64,000 nucleotides of DNA from Desulfobulbaceae bacterium DB1 (GCA_001914235.1 MQUF01000026.1:1-64000), one strand, 5' to 3'. Counted from the stretch's first letter, positions 8,984 to 18,310 are shown. The notes: generated by a model from the letters alone, not told the origin. Program-made: numbers and translations.

Positions 8984-9724
8984 GTGGCACGGGTCAGACG
9001 GCAGGAAGGCAACACGGGTTTTGCCGATTTTCTCCGCCTCGTTGAAGAGCAAGCGGCGGGATTTGCCGTGGAGTTTGTCCGGCTGGAAGAAAACCCCGAT
9101 ACCCCCCGTGCCCTTTTGCTTCTTGACAGCAGCCTTTCCGCGGCACAAAAAAAAGAGTTGTGCCGCAAGGCCGGCGCCGGAAACAACCAGCAGCCGTCCA
9201 TTGTCCTGCTGGACAAACAAAGCGGCCTGCCGGGGATGGAAAATTTCCGAAGCCATGTGGCCGTTGAACTCGCCAGGGTGAAAAAAAGCAGGATTCCCTG
9301 TGCATTGCTGCTGATCCGGGTTGACGAGACAAGGGCGGGCAATGCCCTTCAAAAAGCGGCGCCCATTATCAAAAAAGAGATTGGCCGGGACAGCCTGCTG
9401 GCCCACTATGACAAATCCACCGTCGCCTTGCTGCTGCCCGGTTTGAACCGGAAAAAAGCCTTGGACCAGGCCGGGATCCTCCATAGCGCCTGTGTCGCGG
9501 AAATTTCACGGCGGGTTTGCATCGGCCTGAACGTCTGCGTGGCCAGGGACGTGCCGGCGGTGGACGGATTCATCGACAGGGCGGCACAAGAACTTGTGCG
9601 GGCAAAAGAGGAAGGCTGGCGGGTTTTTCACTCCTTCCAGGAACAGCACGACGACTTCTGTCAGGTAACAGCCGAGGAACGGGCCCAGCTTTTCAGCTTT
9701 ATCCACGGCGGAAAAAAAGAGTAA
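8984..9724 (+). CDS. Degenerate GGDEF-domain protein
   Basis: 246 residues starting at a GTG 3 nt after metG. From about residue 77 the sequence follows the diguanylate cyclase fold: 'SGLPGMENFRSHVAVELARVKKSRIPCALLLIRVDE' matches the 'TGLPNRRAF...ELARARR...ALLLIDID' part, 'LLAHYDKSTVALLLPGL' matches 'ARYGGDEFAVLLPG', and 'FIDRAAQELVRAKEEGWRVF' matches the terminal 'ADxALYxAKxxGRNRV' helix. The catalytic GG(D/E)EF loop is replaced by YDKST, so no cyclase activity is expected. An RxxD inhibitory site is not evident. The first 75 residues are unassigned. It sits between metG and a MinD/FlhG-like ATPase and may act as a structural or regulatory partner (inference). Confidence 0.65.
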   Translation: MARVRRQEGNTGFADFLRLVEEQAAGFAVEFVRLEENPDTPRALLLLDSSLSAAQKKELCRKAGAGNNQQPSIVLLDKQSGLPGMENFRSHVAVELARVKKSRIPCALLLIRVDETRAGNALQKAAPIIKKEIGRDSLLAHYDKSTVALLLPGLNRKKALDQAGILHSACVAEISRRVCIGLNVCVARDVPAVDGFIDRAAQELVRAKEEGWRVFHSFQEQHDDFCQVTAEERAQLFSFIHGGKKE

Positions 9725-9729
9725 AAAAA

Positions 9730-10479
9730 ATGGCGACGACAAATAAAAAACCGCAGGTTATCTGCATCAGCAGCGGCAAGGGAGGGGTCGGCAAAACCTC
9801 GTTTACCATCAACCTTGCCGCGGCCCTGTCCGGGAAAAACAAACAGGTTCTCGTTATCGACGGCGATCTCGGTCTGGCCAATGTTGATGTCATGCTCGGC
9901 CTCAACGTCAAACACACCATGCGGGAAATCGTTGAAGAAGGCCGGGATCCGATGGAGACACTGATTGAAATCATGCCGGGCTTCTTTGTCCTGCCGGCAA
10001 GCTCCGGTGTGCCGGAAATGGCCAGTCTCTCCTATGAGGAGCAGGCGTTTCTCACCGACAGCCTGGAACACATTACCGGCAAATTCGATTTCGTCCTGGT
10101 GGATACGGCGGCGGGAATAGGGGATTCGGTTCTCTGGTTCAACGACTGGGCGGACACCAATTTCACCATCCTCTCCCCGGACCCGACCTCCATGACCGAT
10201 GCGTACGCATTGATTAAAGTCTTGAAAACACGTTATAATAAGAGTAATTTCCACTTGATCGTCAATAACGTGAAAAGCAGAAAAGAGGGGCAGGAGGTCT
10301 TTAACAGCATGAGTGCTGTTTTGCAGAATTTCCTGAAAATCACGCCCAATTACCGGGGCGCCATTCCCCAGGACAACGTGGTGGCCCAGGCTGTCCGCCG
10401 CCAGAAGCCGTTTCTGGTTTCCCAGCCCAAGGCAAAAGCCAGCATGGCGGTCATGGAGATCTGCAACACCATTCTGTGA
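9730..10479 (+). CDS. MinD/ParA-family P-loop ATPase (FlhG-like)
   Basis: 249 residues from ATG 9730, five nt after the preceding gene; upstream in-frame codons lie inside that gene. Deviant Walker A 'GKGGVGKT' (residues 16-23) with the signature Lys, 'VIDGDLGLANVDVMLGL' (A'), and 'FDFVLVDTAAGIGDSV' (Walker B). The 'LANVDVMLGL' and 'DTAAGIG' stretches favour the FlhG/YlxH branch, which sets flagellar number and placement, over true MinD. No obvious C-terminal amphipathic membrane-targeting helix is seen. flhF, ftsK and minE/minC are not next to it, so FlhG versus another positioning ATPase remains open. Confidence 0.8.
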   Translation: MATTNKKPQVICISSGKGGVGKTSFTINLAAALSGKNKQVLVIDGDLGLANVDVMLGLNVKHTMREIVEEGRDPMETLIEIMPGFFVLPASSGVPEMASLSYEEQAFLTDSLEHITGKFDFVLVDTAAGIGDSVLWFNDWADTNFTILSPDPTSMTDAYALIKVLKTRYNKSNFHLIVNNVKSRKEGQEVFNSMSAVLQNFLKITPNYRGAIPQDNVVAQAVRRQKPFLVSQPKAKASMAVMEICNTIL

Positions 10480-10621
10480 CGGTCGCGGCAAAACCCCGCA
10501 TCCGCTCGCGCATGAAACTCCATGATACCTCATCGCGCGGAAGCGACGGCGGGACGAATGCGAAGCCGTCATACTTGCAACCAGATCCACAGGGTAACTC
10601 CCGAATCATAAGGAAGAAAAC

Positions 10622-10924
10622 ATGTTTGTAATCAGCAATTTTATCAGTGCCGTGGCCAACCTGATAAACTTTATTCTCGGCGCCTACATGTGGGTTATTG
10701 TCGGGCGGGCCATCATATCATGGGTCAATCCCGACCCCTATAACCCCATCGTCCGTTTTCTCTACGACATCACCGAACCGGTTTTATCAAAAATCAGACG
10801 GATCATTCCCTTTTCCTCGGTCGGTGGAATTGATTTTTCGCCGATGATCCTTATTCTTGTCATACTTTTTTTGCAGAGCTTTCTTGTTCCGACCCTGCAC
10901 GGAATAGCCAGGTCGTTTGGTTGA
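10622..10924 (+). CDS. yggT: YggT family membrane protein
   Basis: 100 residues with two hydrophobic segments separated by the family core 'GRAIISWVNPDPYNPIVRFLYDITEPVLSKIRRIIP' and 'GGIDFSPMILILVILFLQSFL'. YggT/Ycf19 proteins are small inner-membrane proteins of unclear function linked to cell division and envelope; yggT is commonly followed by divIVA and yggU, as here. An AAGGAAG ribosome binding site lies upstream of the ATG. The 142 nt before it hold no gene and may carry a promoter for the yggT-divIVA-yggU-yfcE-HIT-mutS-amiC run. Confidence 0.9.
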   Translation: MFVISNFISAVANLINFILGAYMWVIVGRAIISWVNPDPYNPIVRFLYDITEPVLSKIRRIIPFSSVGGIDFSPMILILVILFLQSFLVPTLHGIARSFG

Positions 10925-10969
10925 TGCACTATTATTTTCTTTACACTTTAAGGTCCAAGGAGAGCGCGT

Positions 10970-11767
10970 ATGTCGCTGACTGCTGAAGATATCCAAACAA
11001 AACAGTTTCATGTCCGTTTTCGCGGTTTTGATGTTGAAGAGGTTGATGCCTTTCTCGAGCGCATTGCCGAAAATTACGCCCTGCTGCAGGATGAAAAAAG
11101 ACTGCTCAAGGAACAGGTCGACAAACTGGAGATGACCATCAAGGAGTTTCATTCCCAGGAGAGAACCTTCCAGCATGCCATTATTTCCGCCCAGAAGATT
11201 GCCGACGAGATGATGGAAAAAAGCCGCAGGGAATCACAGGAAATGCTGAGCGCGGCGGAAAAGAAAATCGAACGTCTGCGCGCGGCGGGAAAAGAAGAGC
11301 AGGAGACCCTGCAGCAGCAGATAAAAGAGCTGCGGGAAAGCAAGGAAAAGATTAAATACGACCTGAAAGCCTATCTGCAGGATTACCTCAACCGCCTTGA
11401 CCGGGATCCGGCGGCCGAGGAAAACAGTCCGATTTCCCTGTTGCAGTCCGATATCACGGAGAGTCCGGGGGAGGTTGAAAAAGAGGATGATCTTGATTCG
11501 CTTTATGAAAAAATAGATCTGCCGCAAGAAATCGATCACACCGAGGAAGTGAAGGAAAAAACGCAAAAAGCGATGGCCCGCGCCCTGATTGACGATGAAT
11601 CCCTTGAGCCTGAGTCTGAAGAAGAAAGAAAGAACCTGACCATTCCCGATCTGGAAGGCGATATGCTGTTTGCCCTTGATGACCCCCTGGACGAAGAACA
11701 TGAACCGAAGATCGCCATTGACGGCCACTATGACGAAGATCTTCTGGAAAACGTCAAGGTGAAATGA
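10970..11767 (+). CDS. DivIVA-domain protein
   Basis: 265 residues. The N-terminal DivIVA lipid-binding domain ('LTAEDIQTKQFHVRFRGFDVEEVDAFLERIAENY') leads into a long coiled coil (about residues 40-150, rich in Glu/Lys/Gln). The C-terminal half is strongly acidic and probably disordered ('EESLEPESEEERKN' and similar). DivIVA proteins bind negatively curved membrane and recruit partners at poles and septa. Ribosome binding site AAGGAG. The stop overlaps yggU by 4 nt. The acidic tail is longer than in Bacillus DivIVA (164 residues). Confidence 0.85.
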   Translation: MSLTAEDIQTKQFHVRFRGFDVEEVDAFLERIAENYALLQDEKRLLKEQVDKLEMTIKEFHSQERTFQHAIISAQKIADEMMEKSRRESQEMLSAAEKKIERLRAAGKEEQETLQQQIKELRESKEKIKYDLKAYLQDYLNRLDRDPAAEENSPISLLQSDITESPGEVEKEDDLDSLYEKIDLPQEIDHTEEVKEKTQKAMARALIDDESLEPESEEERKNLTIPDLEGDMLFALDDPLDEEHEPKIAIDGHYDEDLLENVKVK

Positions 11768-12081
11768 GTTTTATGGAGGCGGTTTCCGACAGATCGGTTG
11801 CGCTCGCCCTCTACATCCAGCCCAAGTCCTCAAAAAATACGGTCTGCGGTCTGCACGGCAATGAACTGAAAATCGCCCTGACCGCCCCTCCCGTGGAGGG
11901 CAAGGCAAATAAGGCGGTGATTGCCTATCTCGCCAAACTTTTCGGGGTGACAAAATCCTCCGTCACCATCATCAGCGGCCGGCAGAGCCGCCACAAGCGC
12001 TGCCTGGTTGACGGAATCGGCATCGAGCAGGCGGAGAAAATTCTCGAAGGCCGCAGCCAATCGGATGAAGGGAAGAAATGA
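11764..12081 (+). CDS. yggU: DUF167 family protein YggU
   Basis: 105 residues. Core of the UPF0235/DUF167 fold: 'VALALYIQPKSSKNTVCGLHGNELKIALTAPPVEGKANKAVIAYLAKLFGV' and 'VTIISGRQSRHKRCLV'. The family has no established biochemical role; structures show a small alpha/beta fold. It overlaps the genes on both sides by 4 nt (11764-11767 and 12078-12081), so it is translated as part of a tightly coupled operon. Confidence 0.9.
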   Translation: MSFMEAVSDRSVALALYIQPKSSKNTVCGLHGNELKIALTAPPVEGKANKAVIAYLAKLFGVTKSSVTIISGRQSRHKRCLVDGIGIEQAEKILEGRSQSDEGKK

Positions 12082-12575
12082 CAACCAAAATCGGCATTCT
12101 TTCCGACACCCACATGATCCGGCGTGATCCCCCTTTTCAACAAGCGGTGGATCTCTGTTTTGCCGATGCGTCGGTCATTCTCCATGCCGGCGACCTCACC
12201 GACATCAGTATCCTCGATGCCTTCCGGGGCAAGGAAGTCCATGCGGTGCACGGCAATATGTGCCACGCCTCGTCCCGTAACAGCCTGCCGGAAAAAAAGG
12301 TTGTCCGCATCGACGGTTTTTCCATCGGCCTGATCCACGGCATGGGCTACCGCCACCATGTGGAGGATTTTCTGCTCCGGGAATTTCCCGATGTTGACTG
12401 TATCGTTTCAGGCCATACCCACCGGCCGGTGTGCCGCCATCTCTACGATATTCTTTTCATTAACCCCGGAAGCTTCATGGGCTCGGGCCGCTACGGCGCG
12501 CCGGGCACCTATGCGCTGCTGGAAACCGGAACCGCGCTTACCGGCCGGATCCTTGATGTCCCGCAGTTTCGGTGA
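12078..12575 (+). CDS. YfcE/MJ0936-type metallophosphoesterase
   Basis: 165 residues. Calcineurin-like fold with the full set of metal-binding motifs: 'GILSDTHM' (DxH), 'ILHAGDLTD' (GDxxD), 'AVHGNMC' (GNxx), 'LIHGMG', 'SGHTHRP' (GHTH) and 'INPGSFM'. YfcE/MJ0936 enzymes hydrolyse phosphodiesters in vitro with Mn or Ni; the physiological substrate is not known. It begins inside the yggU stop (ATGA) and is followed after 3 nt by a HIT gene. Confidence 0.88.
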   Translation: MTTKIGILSDTHMIRRDPPFQQAVDLCFADASVILHAGDLTDISILDAFRGKEVHAVHGNMCHASSRNSLPEKKVVRIDGFSIGLIHGMGYRHHVEDFLLREFPDVDCIVSGHTHRPVCRHLYDILFINPGSFMGSGRYGAPGTYALLETGTALTGRILDVPQFR

Positions 12576-12578
12576 ACG

Positions 12579-13076
12579 ATGAAGAATCTGTGGACCCCAT
12601 GGCGGATGGAATATATCCTGGGCTCGGAAAAACGTGAACCAGGCTGCCTTTTCGAGCGGTCTCCGGACAGGAGCTGCGACAAAAAGGAGTTGATGCTGTA
12701 TCGCGACCGCGAGGTAGTAATCCTGCTCAACCGTTTTCCTTACGCCAACGGCCATCTTCTCGTGGCCCCCGTCCGTCATGCTCCCGATCTGACGGATCTC
12801 ACCAGCCGGGAGGCTGCCGCCCTCATGGAACATATTCGCCGCAGCGAGGCTATTTTGAAAAAACATCTGCGCCCCGACGGCTTTAATATCGGCCTGAACA
12901 TCGGCGCCGTCGCCGGAGCTGGCCTGGCGGATCATCTTCATTTTCACCTGGTGCCCCGCTGGCTGGGCGACCACAATTTCATGACGGTCATCAGCGACAT
13001 CCGCACCATCCCCCAGCATATCGACCAGACCTATGACATGCTGCTGCCCGATTTTCAGGACCATTCCCCATCATGA
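12579..13076 (+). CDS. HIT-family nucleotide hydrolase/transferase
   Basis: 165 residues. Histidine-triad signature 'LADHLHFHLVPRW' (HxHxHxx) near residue 114, preceded by 'LNRFPYANGHLLVAPVRHAPDLTDLT'. The start 'MKNLWTPWRMEYILG' and the length fit the AP4A-phosphorylase-like/HINT branch of the superfamily ('LWxPWRxxYI' is frequent there), which cleaves dinucleoside polyphosphates or adenylylated substrates. The stop overlaps mutS by 4 nt. Exact substrate not deducible. Confidence 0.88.
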   Translation: MKNLWTPWRMEYILGSEKREPGCLFERSPDRSCDKKELMLYRDREVVILLNRFPYANGHLLVAPVRHAPDLTDLTSREAAALMEHIRRSEAILKKHLRPDGFNIGLNIGAVAGAGLADHLHFHLVPRWLGDHNFMTVISDIRTIPQHIDQTYDMLLPDFQDHSPS

Positions 13077-15751
13077 CGAACCAGCCGAAAATAACGCCGA
13101 TGCTCCGGCAGTATATGGAGATCAAGGAGCAGCACCGGGACGCCATCCTCTTTTACCGTCTGGGCGACTTTTACGAGATGTTCTTTGAAGACGCGGTCAC
13201 CGCCTCCCGGGTGCTGGGCATCACCCTGACCTCGCGCAGCGGCAAGGATGACGAAAACCGGGTTCCCCTCTGCGGTGTTCCTTTTCATGCCGCCTCCTCC
13301 TATCTGGCCAAACTGGTCAACAACGGATTCAGGGTGGCGATCTGTGAGCAGGTGGAGGATCCGAAAGAGGCCAAAGGGGTGGTGAAGCGGGAAGTGGTCC
13401 GGGTCATCAGCCCGGGGGTGGTAACGGATGAGCAGATCCTTGATGAAAAATCGAACCGCTATGTTGCGGCGCTTTACCACCGCCAGGCCTGGGGACTGAG
13501 TCTGATTGACCTCTCCACCGGCGAATTTCTGCTGGGCGAATACGATACGCCGGAAGAACTGCTGGATGAGCTGACCCGCTTTGCGCCGGCCGAACTGCTG
13601 CTGGCCGACCACGAGGCCGAGTATCTCACGGACATCACCCCCTCTCTGCCGCAGACCTGCCTGACCAGGCGACCGCATTTTTCCTTTCACCGGGACACGG
13701 CCGGAGAAACCCTGCTGGAGCATTTTCGCACCGCCAATCTGGCCGGCTTCGGTTGTGATCATTTCCAGGAAGGCGTATCCGCAGCCGGCGCCCTGCTCAA
13801 ATATATCCAGGAAACCCAGAAAACGGATCTGGCCCATATCGAGCGCCTCGTTGCCATTGAACGGGACAACGTCCTGCTGGTTGACGACTCCTCCCGCCGC
13901 AACCTCGAACTGACCCAGACCATCATCGGCGCCCAGCGGGAAGGATCGCTGCTGGCCACACTCGATCATACCCGCACGCCGATGGGCGCGCGGCTGCTGA
14001 AAAAAAATCTGCTTTTCCCGTTGCGCGACACCGGTGAAATCAACAAACGGCTTGAAACGGTTTCCTTTCTCTGCGAGGGCAAAGATAAGATGGGTCCCTC
14101 CCTGGCCGCCCTGACGGGCCAGGGGAAGATCGACGCCGAGGTAAACGGCGAAGAACTGCGCCGGCACCTGCGGGAAGCCCTGTCCGGCATGTATGACCTG
14201 GAAAGACTCAACAGCAGGGTGGTGCTGGGCAGCGCCAACGGCCGTGATCTGAACGCGCTCAAACAGTCGCTTGCCCTGCTGCCGGGGCTGCAGCGGCTTG
14301 CATCCCACACCAGCGGCATTCTCCGGGAGGAAAGCCGCGACCTTGACTGCCTGGAGGATATCCACCATCTTCTGGAACAGGCCATTCGCGAGGATTGCCC
14401 GGTGACCCTGCGGGAGGGGAAACTGATCCGGCCCGGATACGACCCGGAACTCGATGATCTGGTCTCCATCATGACCGACGGCAAAAAACATATTCTTGCC
14501 CTGGAGGAACAGGAGCGGCAGCGATCCGGCATCGCCAAGCTCAAGATCGGCTTTAATAAGGTGTTCGGTTATTTTATCGAGGTGAGCAAGGGGCAGCTGG
14601 CCAATGTGCCGGAAAACTTTATCCGCAAGCAGACCCTGGTCAATGCCGAACGATTCATCACCCCGGAGTTGAAGGAGTTTGAAAGCAAGGTTCTCGGCGC
14701 CGAGGAAAAGCGGGTTGAGCTTGAATATCAGCTTTTCAGCCGGATCAGGGAGCAGGTGGCCGCCCGGAGTTCACGGATTCTCCAGACAGCCTCCTTTATC
14801 GCCCGGGTGGATTACTTTACCACCATGGCCGAGGTGGCGCGGCGTTACAATTATATCAGGCCCCAGGTTGACGACGGTGAAGAGATTATCATCCGCGAGG
14901 GACGCCACCCGGTGATTGAACGGGCATTGCCGGTCGGCCGCTTTGTTCCCAACGATATTCATCTTGACCAGACAAGCCGGGAGGTGCTGATCATCACCGG
15001 CCCCAATATGGCGGGCAAATCCACCGTGCTGCGGCAGACCGCACTCATCGTGCTCATGGCGCAGATGGGCGGTTTTGTCCCGGCCTCGTCCGCCCGCATC
15101 GGTGCGGTTGACCGTATTTTCACCCGGGTGGGGGCCATGGACGATTTGCGGCGCGGACAGTCAACCTTCATGGTGGAGATGAATGAAACCGCCAACATCT
15201 TGAACAACGCCACGGAAAAAAGCCTGGTGGTGCTCGATGAAATCGGCCGGGGAACCAGCACCTACGACGGGCTTTCCATCGCCTGGGCGGTCACCGAACA
15301 CCTGGCGAACGTCAACGGCAAGGGGGTGAAAACCATCTTCGCCACCCATTACCATGAACTGATCGAACTGAGTCTCACCCACAGCCGAGTGCAGAATTTC
15401 CATATCGCGGTACGGGAGTGGAATGACAGCATCATCTTTCTCCATAAACTGCTGCCCGGCGGCACCAGCAAGAGTTACGGCATCCAGGTGGCGGCACTGG
15501 CCGGGGTGCCCAAAAGGGTGGTGGAGCGGGCCAAGGAGCTGCTGCACAATATCGAAAAAGAGGAACTGAACAGCGAAGGGGCGCCGCGCATCGCCCCTGA
15601 TAAGAAAACCCGCGCCAATCATCCGAGCCAGCTCGCCCTTTTCCCGCCGGAAGACGATCCGCTCAGAAAAAAGATCCGGGAAATCGAACTGGACCATGTA
15701 ACCCCCCTTGATGCCCTGAACCTTCTTTATGAGCTGAAAAAAGATGCGTAA
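13073..15751 (+). CDS. mutS: DNA mismatch repair protein MutS
   Basis: 892 residues, normal MutS1 length. Mismatch-sensing Phe-x-Glu motif in 'GDFYEMFFEDA' (about residues 27-37), connector and lever domains, clamp, then the ABC-type ATPase with Walker A 'GPNMAGKST', Walker B 'LVVLDEIGRGTSTYDGLSIAW' and 'FATHYHEL'. The tail 'NLLYELKK' is the conserved C-terminal tetramerisation end. It binds mismatches after replication; a mutL is not seen in the window. It overlaps the HIT gene by 4 nt and the amidase gene by 8 nt. Confidence 0.97.
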   Translation: MTNQPKITPMLRQYMEIKEQHRDAILFYRLGDFYEMFFEDAVTASRVLGITLTSRSGKDDENRVPLCGVPFHAASSYLAKLVNNGFRVAICEQVEDPKEAKGVVKREVVRVISPGVVTDEQILDEKSNRYVAALYHRQAWGLSLIDLSTGEFLLGEYDTPEELLDELTRFAPAELLLADHEAEYLTDITPSLPQTCLTRRPHFSFHRDTAGETLLEHFRTANLAGFGCDHFQEGVSAAGALLKYIQETQKTDLAHIERLVAIERDNVLLVDDSSRRNLELTQTIIGAQREGSLLATLDHTRTPMGARLLKKNLLFPLRDTGEINKRLETVSFLCEGKDKMGPSLAALTGQGKIDAEVNGEELRRHLREALSGMYDLERLNSRVVLGSANGRDLNALKQSLALLPGLQRLASHTSGILREESRDLDCLEDIHHLLEQAIREDCPVTLREGKLIRPGYDPELDDLVSIMTDGKKHILALEEQERQRSGIAKLKIGFNKVFGYFIEVSKGQLANVPENFIRKQTLVNAERFITPELKEFESKVLGAEEKRVELEYQLFSRIREQVAARSSRILQTASFIARVDYFTTMAEVARRYNYIRPQVDDGEEIIIREGRHPVIERALPVGRFVPNDIHLDQTSREVLIITGPNMAGKSTVLRQTALIVLMAQMGGFVPASSARIGAVDRIFTRVGAMDDLRRGQSTFMVEMNETANILNNATEKSLVVLDEIGRGTSTYDGLSIAWAVTEHLANVNGKGVKTIFATHYHELIELSLTHSRVQNFHIAVREWNDSIIFLHKLLPGGTSKSYGIQVAALAGVPKRVVERAKELLHNIEKEELNSEGAPRIAPDKKTRANHPSQLALFPPEDDPLRKKIREIELDHVTPLDALNLLYELKKDA

Positions 15752-17429
15752 CCGATCGGTTTGCCTGTGTCTGCTTTTTTTTCTGCTGATCGGTCTGCTC
15801 CTGCCGGCAAGCAACAGCGCGGCCGTGCATTCTTCCACCCTGACTGAAAAGCGTTACCGGAAAGCAGCGACTTTTTACAACAACCTCATCTTCAACAAGG
15901 GGGAACGGGAGCGCATGCGCTGGCTGGACGGCGTAAAAATGTTCCAGAAGGCCTATCATCAGGACCCGGGGCACGATAAGGCCCCTTTTTGTCTTTATAT
16001 GCTGGGGAAAATCTACAATGAGATGTATGACCGTTTTCATGATTCCCATGACCTGACCGAAGCAGCCGGCTATTATGAAGATCTGACCATGATCTTTCCC
16101 GGGCACAGCCTGGCGGATGACGCGCTTTTTCATCTCGCCGTCATCTCCATCGATAAAAAGGAAAACGGCAAAAAGGCGGAAATGCTCCTTGCCCGCCTTA
16201 TCACCGTTTACCCCCAGGGCGACATGGCGGCCGCGGCGGCGGACAAACTGCGGGAAATAAAAACTTTTCCCCAAAACGGTGCCGCGCAAAGCAGCCCCAG
16301 GCAGCAATCCGCCCCGGCACACCTCAGCCAGCCCATCAAATTCTGGTCAACCAAGGACTATACCCGCATTGTCATTGAAACAAGCGAGCCGATTCAGTTC
16401 AAGGAAGCCTTTTTGCCGGCGGAAAAAGGCCTGCCCAAAAGGCTTTATATTGATCTCTTCAACTGCCGGATAGCGCCGACCTTTCAGAACCCCATCCCCA
16501 TCAGCGACGGCCTGCTGAAACGGGTGCGAGGGGCCCAGTTCAATCAGGACACGGTGCGGGTGGTGCTTGATACGGAATCGGTGGGCAGTCACAAGGTTTT
16601 TGCCCTTGACGACCCGTTCCGGGTGGTGATCGACGTTACCGGCACACGGCAGCAGGCAAAGAAACCGCCGCAGATCAGACCGAAGACGACACCGGCAAAA
16701 GTGAAAACCAGGACCGCGGACCGGTTGCCCACCCTGGCCGAGCAGTTCGGGCTCGGGGTGAAAAACATCGTCATCGATCCGGGACACGGCGGCAAGGATC
16801 CCGGCGCCCTGGGAAACAACGGTCTCAAGGAAAAGGACATCGTGCTGAAAGTGGCGAAAAAGGTGGCGGACATCCTGCGGAAGGAAACTGCTTTCAATGT
16901 CATTCTCACCCGGGACAGGGATGTTTTTCTGCCGCTCGAGGAACGAACCGCCATTGCCAACACACGGGACGCGGATCTCTTTCTCTCCATTCATGCCAAT
17001 TCAGCCGAGAACAGAAGCGCCAGCGGCGTGGAAACCTATTATCTCAGTCTTGCCACCAGCCGGGAGGAGATGCAGGCGGCGGCCCTGGAAAATGCCGCAT
17101 CGGCAAGCCGGCTCAGCGATCTGCAGAATATCTTGCAAGACCTGATGCAAAACAGCAAGATAGAAGAGTCGGTCCGCTTTGCCGGCAGTGTCCAGAACAC
17201 GCTGATAACCGGTTTGAACCGGCAATACAGAGTCAACAACCTGGGAGTAAAGAAAGCGCCGTTCATCGTCCTGATCGGCGCCCAGATGCCGGCGGTTCTC
17301 ACCGAGATCGCCTTTTTAAGCAACAGTGAAGACGAAAAACGGCTGCGGGATGATCGCTATCTTGAAGCGGTGGCCCGTCATATCGCCGATGGTGTGCGGC
17401 ACTACGCAGCCAACCTCAACGGCCTGTGA
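15744..17429 (+). CDS. N-acetylmuramoyl-L-alanine amidase with AMIN domain (AmiC type)
   Basis: 561 residues. Signal peptide about residues 1-27 (hydrophobic 'CLCLLFFLLIGLLLPASNSAA'), a helical TPR-like region (30-170), an AMIN domain (about 195-310) that directs amidases to septal peptidoglycan, a linker, and a C-terminal Amidase_3 zinc domain (about 335-555). Zinc ligands are visible in 'VIDPGHGGKDPGA' (His), 'EKDIVLKVAKKV' (Glu) and '[14 protein letters not shown]' (His); catalytic Glu in 'LTEIAFLSN'. It cleaves the amide between MurNAc and the stem peptide in the periplasm, usually for daughter-cell separation. The TPR-like N-terminal region is an addition to the E. coli AmiC plan. Confidence 0.93.
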   Translation: MRNRSVCLCLLFFLLIGLLLPASNSAAVHSSTLTEKRYRKAATFYNNLIFNKGERERMRWLDGVKMFQKAYHQDPGHDKAPFCLYMLGKIYNEMYDRFHDSHDLTEAAGYYEDLTMIFPGHSLADDALFHLAVISIDKKENGKKAEMLLARLITVYPQGDMAAAAADKLREIKTFPQNGAAQSSPRQQSAPAHLSQPIKFWSTKDYTRIVIETSEPIQFKEAFLPAEKGLPKRLYIDLFNCRIAPTFQNPIPISDGLLKRVRGAQFNQDTVRVVLDTESVGSHKVFALDDPFRVVIDVTGTRQQAKKPPQIRPKTTPAKVKTRTADRLPTLAEQFGLGVKNIVIDPGHGGKDPGALGNNGLKEKDIVLKVAKKVADILRKETAFNVILTRDRDVFLPLEERTAIANTRDADLFLSIHANSAENRSASGVETYYLSLATSREEMQAAALENAASASRLSDLQNILQDLMQNSKIEESVRFAGSVQNTLITGLNRQYRVNNLGVKKAPFIVLIGAQMPAVLTEIAFLSNSEDEKRLRDDRYLEAVARHIADGVRHYAANLNGL

Positions 17430-17467
17430 CCTTTGTGGCGGATTTTCCTTGATCGGCAAAGGCGTGC

Positions 17468-18193
17468 CTATTTATCAACCCGGGCCAGGGTCAGCACCTC
17501 AACCCGTTTTGCCCCCGCCGCCATGAGCACTCTGGCACATTCATCCACCGTCGTGCCGGTGGTGAAGACATCGTCCACCACGATGACATGTTTTCCGTTT
17601 ACCAGATCCGGCCGCTTGACGACAAAGGCATCCTTCATATTTTTGCGGCGGGACATGCCGTCAAGGCCGGTCTGGGAAACCGTATCACGCCGGCGCAGCA
17701 AAAGGGATTTTTCAATTTTCCCCCCTTGATCGGGAAAAAAGAGGCGGGCGAGCAGCAGCGCCTGATTAAATCCCCGCTTCCGCAGGCGCTTGGGATGAAG
17801 GGGAACGGGGATGATGATGTCCGGATCGCCGAGGTCACGGCAGCACAGGCTCTGTTCTTTCATCTTCTGAAAGGTCGACAAAGCGGCCTTTCTGCCCCTG
17901 AATTTGAAGGCACGGATAGACACAGCCACGGTTTCGTTATAGAGAACAACGGCACGTGCCAGGTGAAAATGCCTGCCTTTTTTCAGGCACAGGGAGCAAA
18001 GATGATTTTCACCGGAAGCGTATGGCCTGCCGCAGCAGAAACAGTACGGGCCCTTGATGAATTTTATTTTGCCGAAACACTCGTCACAGAAAAGAAAGGT
18101 GCCGTCCGCCAGTGATTCGTTGCAGGCGAGGCAAAAGGGCGGAAAACAGAGATCAAGCAGGGCCTCCCTGAAATATCTGCCTGATTTTGCCAT
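17468..18193 (-). CDS. comF: ComF family phosphoribosyltransferase-like protein
   Basis: 241 residues from the ATG at 18193 (MAKSGRYFREALLDLCFPPF), which has GGAAAA just upstream and gives the usual distance to the zinc module; in-frame ATGs at 18220 and 18265 would lengthen it by up to 24 residues. An N-terminal four-Cys zinc ribbon with further Cys pairs ('CFPPFCLAC', 'FCDEC', 'CFCC', 'CSLC') is followed by a type I phosphoribosyltransferase fold with 'IIIPVPLHPKRLRKRGFNQA' and the PRPP loop 'VIVVDDVFTTGTTVDE'. ComF/GntX proteins take part in DNA uptake or handling in some bacteria. Convergent with the amidase gene. Confidence 0.9.
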   Translation of the reverse strand: MAKSGRYFREALLDLCFPPFCLACNESLADGTFLFCDECFGKIKFIKGPYCFCCGRPYASGENHLCSLCLKKGRHFHLARAVVLYNETVAVSIRAFKFRGRKAALSTFQKMKEQSLCCRDLGDPDIIIPVPLHPKRLRKRGFNQALLLARLFFPDQGGKIEKSLLLRRRDTVSQTGLDGMSRRKNMKDAFVVKRPDLVNGKHVIVVDDVFTTGTTVDECARVLMAAGAKRVEVLTLARVDK

Positions 18194-18310
18194 TTTTCCA
18201 ATGATTGAACTCATGCGCATAACGTGATAACGTTGATTACATAGCAAAAAATATACTGCCGTCATATGAAGCCGGCAAACGAACAGCAGTTTAACCGCCG
18301 GGAAAAACCA

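Noticed and set aside
7301-9484. A 727-codon open frame on the minus strand across metG and the GGDEF gene
   Set aside because: It is antisense to clear metG coding sequence; its protein is His/Gly/Gln-rich with no motif, typical of shadow frames in GC-rich genes.
13055-14491. A 478-codon minus-strand frame inside mutS
   Set aside because: Fully antisense to well-supported mutS sequence, no domain signature.
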